From the NCBI RefSeq assembly GCF_025567625.1, contig NZ_JAOQJC010000006.1, positions 1-64,000 on the forward strand: 64,000 nt of DNA, read 5' to 3'. Positions 58,512 to 64,000 of the stretch are shown here, one piece after another; the stretch's first letter is position 1; the number at the start of each line of letters is the position of its first letter. The notes under the pieces are model-generated. The model ran no database searches. It saw only the letters and a program-made list of their open reading frames with translations, and was not told the origin of the DNA. Both the position numbers and the translations under genes were made by a program. This stretch comes from Paenibacillus sp. J5C2022 (lineage in GTDB: Bacteria; Bacillota; Bacilli; Paenibacillales; Paenibacillaceae).

Positions 58512-60240
58512 TGGATTCGACCTCCTTCTTGGGCCAGATGATCGTTACGGTGGTGCCTTCTCCGTGGACGGAATCGATAGATAAGCCATAGAGAGGTCCG
58601 AAGTGAAGCTTGAACTTCTGATCGACATTGCCGATGCCCAGCCCGCCCCTTCCCTTGCGAGGCATGCCGGAGGACAACAGCGTTCGTCTGCGTTCTTCCG
58701 ACATACCGGCTCCCGTATCTGCCAGCGTCAGGACAAGCTTGTCCTGCTCTTCGCGAAGCTGCAGCACGATGGTGCCTTCTCCGTCTTCGAAGCCGTGAAA
58801 GAATATATTTTCGAACAGGGGCTGCAAGCTCATTCTCGGGATCAGATACTGCATGGCGGATGCATCAGCTTCGCATGTGTAGCGGAAAACGTCGCCGTAC
58901 CTGATGCGCTGGATGTGCAGGAAGTGGTCGATCATCTCCAACTCCCGCTTTACCGTCACCAGTTCCTGCTGAATATTCAGATTGCCCTCCAGCACCATCG
59001 TAAGATGATACAGCATCTGGCGAATCTCCTCGTTCCCTTGCAGCCTCGCCTTCCATTGTATGGAATTCAGCGTATTGAACAACAGATGCGGATTGATCTG
59101 ATAATGCACCGCCCGCAGCTCCGCTTCCTTCTTCTGCTGCTCCGTACGCGTCACTTCATGCACCAACTCCTCGATATGCATCAGCATATGGTTGAAGCTG
59201 CGTCCCAGCACGCCCAGCTCATCGTCGGAATCGACCGGAATTCGGGTACTCAGTCGCCCCGTGCTCGCCTTGTTCATGGATTCCTTCAATCGCTTGATGC
59301 GGGAGGTGAACCAGGTGGACAGCAGGAATGCGAGCAGCAAGGCAAGCAAGACGGAAATGCCGACGCTGATAAAGGTATACAGCCGGATGACGGTTGACGA
59401 TTGATAGAACTGCGCATAGGGAACGCGCGCTTCCATCGTCCAGTCGTTCTCTTCCATCCGCTCCGTCCATATGACGTCGTCGTCCCGCTGCATCGCGCTA
59501 ACCTCCGTAGCATCCGTCGCATAGACGATAGCGCCGCCGCCGTCGCGAATCGTCAGGGAGGCGTTCATATCCTGCTCGAAAGCCTTCAGCTGTCTATACA
59601 GCTCGTCGGCCTTCATCTCGATCAATATGCGGCTGTCCCGCAGGGGCCCTTCCTGATTGCGAATGGGCACGACCAACCCCAGCACACGCCGCGACGGATT
59701 GCCGTAAGACTTCGAATAATGGCGAGGCTCGTACAGTCCCGCCCAATATTGACCCCGATAAGTCGGAGGGATATCGCTCCACCATGACTCGTTCGCAAGC
59801 TCTTGCGTTTGAAGGACGTTCTGTCCGTAATAGTAGCCGGATCGGGTGACGATGAAAATGCCGGCATGCGCCTCCGTATTAAGCGCTTTCAAAAAGTCTT
59901 CCAAATTGTTCTTCTCTTGAATTTGCGAATAGGATACCGGAATTTCTTCCGTAATGACGCTCTTCGCCGGGTCCAGCAAATAGGAATGGATATAATTCGC
60001 GGTCAGCTCCATCTGCCGAAGCTGGTCGTCAAGATACGTCTGCAGCTGCGAAAGCGCGTTCTGTCCGAACTTGCTGAACTGGACATGCAGCAGGTTCGAT
60101 GAGGAGGTATAGGACAACAACCCCAGCGACAACAAGGGGATAATGGCCGCGACCAGAAAGAAGCCCGCCAGCTTGAAGCGTATGCTCTTCCTCGGAGACT
60201 GGAATGCCTTCTGCAGTAATGCTTTCATTGCTTTAGCCAT
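58504..60240 (-). CDS. Sensor histidine kinase (YesM family)
   Basis: A 578-residue membrane kinase. Helix 1 (about 22-44) and helix 2 (about 284-308) enclose an extracellular sensor of about 240 residues, probably a double Cache-like fold. A HAMP domain (about 309-362) is followed by the His_kinase domain with phospho-acceptor His385 (QINPHLLFNTLNSIQ) and an ATPase domain (LADTGAGMSEE, then GLGIGNV). YesM kinases sense extracellular oligosaccharides, alone or through a binding protein. It is translationally coupled to the YesN-like regulator. Confidence 0.93.
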   Translation of the reverse strand: MAKAMKALLQKAFQSPRKSIRFKLAGFFLVAAIIPLLSLGLLSYTSSSNLLHVQFSKFGQNALSQLQTYLDDQLRQMELTANYIHSYLLDPAKSVITEEIPVSYSQIQEKNNLEDFLKALNTEAHAGIFIVTRSGYYYGQNVLQTQELANESWWSDIPPTYRGQYWAGLYEPRHYSKSYGNPSRRVLGLVVPIRNQEGPLRDSRILIEMKADELYRQLKAFEQDMNASLTIRDGGGAIVYATDATEVSAMQRDDDVIWTERMEENDWTMEARVPYAQFYQSSTVIRLYTFISVGISVLLALLLAFLLSTWFTSRIKRLKESMNKASTGRLSTRIPVDSDDELGVLGRSFNHMLMHIEELVHEVTRTEQQKKEAELRAVHYQINPHLLFNTLNSIQWKARLQGNEEIRQMLYHLTMVLEGNLNIQQELVTVKRELEMIDHFLHIQRIRYGDVFRYTCEADASAMQYLIPRMSLQPLFENIFFHGFEDGEGTIVLQLREEQDKLVLTLADTGAGMSEERRRTLLSSGMPRKGRGGLGIGNVDQKFKLHFGPLYGLSIDSVHGEGTTVTIIWPKKEVESIA

Positions 60241-60377
60241 AATGCCGCACTCCCTTGGTCATTCTTCGTTGTGTATCAGAAGTTTAACACGCCGGCCCGC
60301 TTTTCTCCATATTGCAGCGCAGGAAATGGTTGTTAGGCCGCCTGGCTGCCAGATTGCCCAGTCGTCGGGTCGCTATG

Positions 60378-60703
60378 GCGCTCATCCCCTTCACTTCGGT
60401 CTTCCTGCTGCGAGAATGCCTGATGCTCGCAGGGGATATGCGCGGTGTGCTGAGAGCATAGCGCTCATCCCCTTCCACTTCGGCCTTCTTGCGAGAATGC
60501 CTGAAGCTCGCAGGGGATATGCGCGGTGCGCTGAGAACATAGCGCTCATCCCTTCCCACTTCGGCCTTCTTGCGAGAATGCCTGAAGCTCGCAGGGGATA
60601 TGCGCGGTGCGCTGAGAGCATAGCGCTCATCCCTTCCCACTTCGGCCTCCCTGCGAGAATGCCTCTGAAGCTTACAGGGGATATGCGCGGTGTGCTGAGA
60701 GCA
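60378..60703. repeat. 81-bp tandem repeat, four copies
   Basis: Units at 60378-60460 (83 bases), 60461-60541, 60542-60622 and 60623-60703 (81 bases each) differ by few substitutions. Each contains GCGCTCATCCC near its start, a TGCGAG...CTCGCA hairpin in most copies and GGGGATATGCGCGGTG near its end. Because 81 is divisible by three, open frames run through on both strands (for example PRISPASFRHSR on the minus strand), but no ribosome site or start supports a gene. It fills the 486-base gap between the kinase and glycosidase genes. Confidence 0.85.
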
Positions 60704-60726
60704 GCTTGGCTTGGTCCACCTTCTCT

Positions 60727-62475
60727 CTAGGCGTACTCGCTTGCCAGAATGAGGAATACGCTGGACGTCCAGGTGAAGGCGCGGTCACGCAGCCCCGCTC
60801 CCGTCAGGGCATCGAAGTTCTCCGCCATGCCGCTCGCGGCGGCCATGCGGCAGAACCGCTGCGCCGCCGTACGCGCCAGCTCGCTCTCGCCTGCCGCGGC
60901 CAGGCCGTCGACGAGCAGCAGCATGACAGGCGCCCAGATCGGTCCGCGCCAATAGCCGTCCGCTTCGTAGAAGGCGCTGGCGATACTCTCCGTGGCGAAT
61001 CCGTGCTCCGTCAGGAAGCGCCCCTCCCGCTTCAGGCCCTCAAGCAAGGTCCGATAGACATCCTCCGGCAGCCGCTTGCCGAGCAAGATCGGCATATAGA
61101 GCAGCAAGCTGTCTCCTTGCGGCAGCCGCTTCTCGTCTCTCACCCAAGCGACGAACTTCTCTCCATCCCAGAACCGCTGCAGCATCAGCTCTGTCAGCTC
61201 TTCCGCCTTCCGCCGCCATTGCGCAGCCTCATCCGGCTTCCGAAGCCGGCTTGCCAGCAACTCCAGCGTCTCGCATTGCAGGATCAGGAAGGCGCATAGC
61301 TCGGGCGTCTCTACCGGTCCGCCATCCAGGAAGACGGTGCTGTTGTCCCAGCCGCAATCATTGCCATGCTGGTATTCCGGTATGCCGTTCCCGTTATCGT
61401 CGCGCTGCTGGAACCACCAGTTCGTCCAGCGGCATAATGGGGTGTACGCTTCGGCCAGACGCCCCTCATCGATCCAATCCGATCGCTCCAGCATCCAGCG
61501 CAGCGTCCAGCCGTGAATCGGCGGCTTGCAGCAGTTCCACAGCGCATATTTGTCATTGATGAAGTCCGGCAGCGCTCCGCTCTCTTCTTGCACATCGAAG
61601 AAGATCATGAACTGATCCCAGGCAAGCTGCGGCTGACCCTGCACGAGCGCCATCGCATTGAAGCAATGGTCCCAGCTCCATATGTTGGTCATCCAGTTCT
61701 TGGACATATACATCGCCGGTCTTGACAGCAGCCCTTGCTGCGGAACAACGCATGACCATGTAATGTAAGCGGCGAGCAGCCGCGCTTCTTTCCATTGCTT
61801 CTCATGCACCGGCAGCGTGCGTCCCACCCATTCCCGGAATGCGTCGCCCGCTTCTTGCATCGCCTCTTCCATGACGCTCGCCTGCTCCGTGAATGGCGGA
61901 CGCACGGTCCAGAATTGCTGCAGGATCGCTTCCGCCTCAGACGGGCTGTCGCTGGGCTGCCTTCTATCATCATGCGGCTGCAGCTCGGCGACGACGTAGG
62001 AGCAGCGTGTGCCCGACCATGGCGCCTCGACCTTCAGCCCGCCTTGAAGCGCTTGCAGCATGAAGCGCGATTCCGTCGTGAAGTGGTTCACCTCCCACCG
62101 TCCGTCGCTCATGGGAGAGGCATAGTCGTAGCTGCCTCCCGTCATGCTCAGCCTTATCCCTACTCCGGAAGCCCGCATCCGCAAGGAGCGCTCTCCCGTT
62201 ATGCACAGCTGCGCATCGCCATGGCGGCTCGAGATCGTAACCCCCTCGGGGGCGGCTGTAATCTGGATCTCCTCTTGTTCAATTGGCGAGTATGCGCCGC
62301 CGTTGTCGCAGCTGCGGATCAGCTGAATTCGGAATACAGCTCCGTGGCTCAGATCTCCGCCGTGCACCGTTCGAATATACAGACCGTCGTCCATCGCCTT
62401 CACCCCTTTCAAGGGCGAGACGACCAGGAATGAACCGTATCGGCTGTAAGGCACTTGCTCGATTGAGAATTTCAT
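60727..62475 (-). CDS. GH63/MGH1-like (alpha/alpha)6-barrel glycosidase
   Basis: A 582-residue protein with an N-terminal beta-sandwich (about 1-190) and a helical barrel typical of trehalase, GH63 and MGH1-like enzymes. Landmarks are NWMTNIWSWDHCFNAMAL, KPPIHGWTLRWM, NGIPEYQHGNDCGWDNST and YWRGPIWAPVMLL. Acidic residues in WSWDH and GNDCGWDNS are likely in the active site. There is no signal peptide, so the substrate is intracellular. AGGAGG precedes the ATG. It stands alone between repeat regions; alpha-glucosidase, mannosylglycerate hydrolase or amylo-1,6-glucosidase activity are all possible. Confidence 0.85.
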   Translation of the reverse strand: MKFSIEQVPYSRYGSFLVVSPLKGVKAMDDGLYIRTVHGGDLSHGAVFRIQLIRSCDNGGAYSPIEQEEIQITAAPEGVTISSRHGDAQLCITGERSLRMRASGVGIRLSMTGGSYDYASPMSDGRWEVNHFTTESRFMLQALQGGLKVEAPWSGTRCSYVVAELQPHDDRRQPSDSPSEAEAILQQFWTVRPPFTEQASVMEEAMQEAGDAFREWVGRTLPVHEKQWKEARLLAAYITWSCVVPQQGLLSRPAMYMSKNWMTNIWSWDHCFNAMALVQGQPQLAWDQFMIFFDVQEESGALPDFINDKYALWNCCKPPIHGWTLRWMLERSDWIDEGRLAEAYTPLCRWTNWWFQQRDDNGNGIPEYQHGNDCGWDNSTVFLDGGPVETPELCAFLILQCETLELLASRLRKPDEAAQWRRKAEELTELMLQRFWDGEKFVAWVRDEKRLPQGDSLLLYMPILLGKRLPEDVYRTLLEGLKREGRFLTEHGFATESIASAFYEADGYWRGPIWAPVMLLLVDGLAAAGESELARTAAQRFCRMAAASGMAENFDALTGAGLRDRAFTWTSSVFLILASEYA

Positions 62476-62574
62476 CGCTTATCCTCCTCGTATGCTAATC
62501 GTGTGTGTTGAAAGAGTGAACGGGGTGTTGTTTTGGTGGCATTTCTTCGGTCTCGGCGCTCCAGGTCTTCTACT

Positions 62575-62758
62575 AACTGGATTTTTTGTACTTATTGCAG
62601 TTGGAATCGCCATTTTCGCTCCCTCTAAATGGAAAACGTACAGTTGAATCAGCTCATAACGGGGAACTGCTCGTCTTACGGTGAATTTAATAGCATAAAA
62701 TCCAGTTCATGGTGACAATACGGGTACTTCAAAAAAACTAATAGCAAGAAATCCAGTT
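62575..62758. repeat. Repeat cluster built on an AAATCCAGTT core
   Basis: Two direct copies of TAATAGCA-N2-AAATCCAGTT lie at 62688-62707 and 62739-62758 (51 bases apart), and the core occurs inverted (AACTGGATTT) at 62575-62584. No gene is supported in 62476-63516; the open frames there are low-complexity shadows. Confidence 0.6.
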
Positions 62759-63039
62759 GTTTGGGTCAATGTTGGAATGATAAAAATGCGGTCTGGCTCG
62801 CAAACTCACTCCCAAGGCCCGAAGAAGATAATTTGAATATATATACTATTTAGAATAGTGGATTTGTCACGTTTCGAAGACTTGCTTGCACATCCTATTG
62901 TTCTCCATTTTGTTCGGAATGTGGGGAAGCGTGGGGCAATCTCTTCTTTTTGTCCGACTTGATTCGTCATTTTGTTAGGCTTGAGTATGAAAAAGAAAAA
63001 CGCCTGACTGTGTCCTGCTCTCTTCCTGCACACGCATCC

Positions 63040-63133
63040 TTTCGGCGCTCCAATTTAGGAATTGCACTAATCCGGCCCGCACGCACAATTTCGGCACTCC
63101 AGTGTAGGATTTGCACTAGTCCGGCTCACACGG
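63040..63133. repeat. 49-bp tandem repeat, two copies
   Basis: Copies start at 63040 and 63089 with TTTCGGCGCTCC or TTTCGGCACTCC and share TAGGA-TTGCACTA-TCCGGC. A related TCTCGGCGCTCCAG fragment is at about 62551-62564. Confidence 0.65.
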
Positions 63134-63160
63134 GTCTATTCACAGGCGTCAGGTATTGAA

Positions 63161-63180
63161 CTCGAAAATTATAAACTCTA
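63161..63180. repeat. Diverged copy of the dispersed 31-base repeat
   Basis: CTCGAAAATTATAAACTCTA aligns with the first 20 bases of the repeat at 31294 and 63387 with a one-base gap and a few changes. Confidence 0.4.
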
Positions 63181-63295
63181 TATAGTTGAGAGAAACGCCT
63201 GGCGACATCCTCCATACATATTCCCAAGTTGCAACCGAGATCACATCGCTTACAGCTCACCGTTGAGGTGAAAGACAACTCCAACCCAAAATTTT

Positions 63296-63335
63296 ATGAG
63301 AAAACCTCTATCGAGGCCTTTCCAAGATGAGCGAC
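63296..63335. repeat. Dispersed repeat family 2, copy B
   Basis: Aligns along its length with 31736-31776, sharing TTATGAGAA at the left end and AAGATGAGCG at the right. In both places a copy of the 31-base repeat family is within about 450 bases. Confidence 0.5.
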
Positions 63336-63386
63336 CGCGTTCAAAGGTTGGTTTTATCGCCAATAAGAATTTTGGATTTCGAGCAT

Positions 63387-63417
63387 CTCGAAAACTTATA
63401 AATTCTTATGTGGTAAA
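63387..63417. repeat. Dispersed 31-base repeat, copy B
   Basis: Identical over 31 bases to 31294-31324. Here too a strong terminator begins about 12 bases later. Confidence 0.7.
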
Positions 63418-63428
63418 TTCTGATAAAA

Positions 63429-63489
63429 AAGCCCCTTCCCGCATCCTAGAAGGACGGTAGGCTACCATCCCGGATACGGCAAGGGGCTT
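63429..63489 (-). terminator. Terminator of argH
   Basis: A long stem (AAGCCCCTT-CCG-ATCC with its complement) read on the minus strand ends in GGGGCTTTTTTATC. It begins 28 bases past the argH stop codon. Confidence 0.85.
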
Positions 63490-63516
63490 GCTTCCTTGCT
63501 ATATTATTCGTCTTGT

Positions 63517-64000
63517 CTAACGGCTCCGCTCCATATACTCCGCAATCCATGCCGCCGTCTGCTCCAGCACCTCGTCGGCCCGGCCGATCGCCGCTTCGAC
63601 TTGCGTCTTGCCTGTGCCGCCGTATACGTTGCGGGCGTTCACAACCTGCTCCGGCTGCAGAATAGCGTAGATGCTGTCGTCGAACAGCTTGGAGAATTGC
63701 TTGAACTCGTCCAGCGTCAGATCCAACAAATATTTGTTCTGCTCGATGCAGTAGAGCACCGTCTTGCCGATAACTTCATGCGCCTGGCGGAAAGGCATGC
63801 CCTTGCCGACCAGGAAGTCCGCAATATCCGTCGCATTGGAGAAGTCCTGATTGACGGCCTTGCGCATCTGCTCCTTGTTCACCTTCATCGTCGCGATCAT
63901 AGGCGCGAACAGCTGCAAGGCGCCCTGCAGCGTCGTTACCGTATCGAACATGCCTTCCTTGTCTTCCTGCATGTCCTTATTGTAGGCAAGCGGAAGGGAC
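63517..64000 (-). CDS. argH: Argininosuccinate lyase, C-terminal part
   Basis: The gene continues past the right edge; the visible 160 codons are open to the last base. The frame begins [15 protein letters not shown], a conserved segment just after the fumarase/aspartase-superfamily signature loop, and goes on through [28 protein letters not shown] and the C-terminal [12 protein letters not shown]. The enzyme splits argininosuccinate into arginine and fumarate in arginine synthesis. A strong terminator follows, so argH is the last gene of its unit, probably after argG outside the window. Confidence 0.95.
   Translation of the reverse strand, partial: SLPLAYNKDMQEDKEGMFDTVTTLQGALQLFAPMIATMKVNKEQMRKAVNQDFSNATDIADFLVGKGMPFRQAHEVIGKTVLYCIEQNKYLLDLTLDEFKQFSKLFDDSIYAILQPEQVVNARNVYGGTGKTQVEAAIGRADEVLEQTAAWIAEYMERSR

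Noticed and set aside
60284-60640. Open frame encoding a repeated 27-residue peptide (minus strand), and its plus-strand counterpart
   Set aside because: The frame exists because an 81-bp DNA repeat is divisible by three. There is no ribosome site, signal or supporting context, and both strands stay open equally.
60378-60703. CRISPR array
   Set aside because: The repeats are contiguous 81-bp units with no unique spacers and no cas genes are present.
62806-63033. 75-codon open frame in the 1-kb gap
   Set aside because: It has low-complexity sequence and no ribosome site, and lies in repeat-rich DNA.

Overview
The window looks like a chromosomal segment of a Paenibacillaceae bacterium, most likely a Paenibacillus. 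This rests on moderate G+C, AGGAGG-type ribosome sites with frequent GTG and TTG starts, the pcrB-pcrA-ligA neighbourhood, the ftsE-ftsX-ctpB-minJ-uvrB-uvrA order known from Bacillus subtilis, many LplABC/YtcP-type carbohydrate ABC transporters, a YesM/YesN-type two-component pair, a DUF4183 protein and CcpA-type cre sites. The species is not determined. No insertion sequence, prophage, CRISPR array or tRNA gene was seen.

Layout: (1) 1-290, promoter and leader of a ribosomal RNA operon whose genes lie beyond the left edge. (2) 0.3-5.6 kb, a leftward Ugp-like operon (binding protein, two permeases, glycerophosphodiester phosphodiesterase, lipoprotein) with a cre site at its promoter. (3) 5.6-6.9 kb, two divergent genes with GyrI-like ligand-binding domains around a perfect palindrome. 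(4) 7.0-13.2 kb, ligA, pcrA and pcrB, with a DUF4183 gene and an unrecognised small gene between pcrB and pcrA. (5) 13.3-27.2 kb, a carbohydrate-use locus: a seven-gene leftward operon (2-hydroxyacid dehydrogenase, two permeases, binding protein, Tat-exported pectate-lyase-like protein, nitrilase-family amidase, GDSL hydrolase), a divergent GntR-solute-binding-domain fusion regulator, and a GH36-like glycosidase. (6) 27.5-31.6 kb, a U32 family protein, a TIM-barrel isomerase and a small membrane protein. (7) 31.8-44.3 kb, uvrA, uvrB, an SLH-transglutaminase protein, a MinJ-like PDZ protein, CtpB-like protease, an EnvC-like M23 hydrolase, ftsX and ftsE, then a divergent VanW gene. (8) 45.9-60.2 kb, an EamA transporter, a divergent GcvPA/GcvPB-like pair, an SDR, a GH2 beta-galactosidase, an ABC transporter and a YesN/YesM pair. 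(9) 60.3-64 kb, an 81-bp tandem repeat, a GH63/MGH1-like glycosidase, 1 kb of repeat-rich non-coding DNA, and the 3' end of argH.

Three loci combine a carbohydrate binding protein and two MalF/MalG-type permeases with intracellular enzymes and local regulation; no ATPase is encoded with any of them, so a shared MsmX-type ATPase elsewhere is likely. The most unusual content is the GntR-binding-protein fusion regulator, the divergent glycine-dehydrogenase-like pair without gcvT or gcvH, and several families of intergenic repeats.
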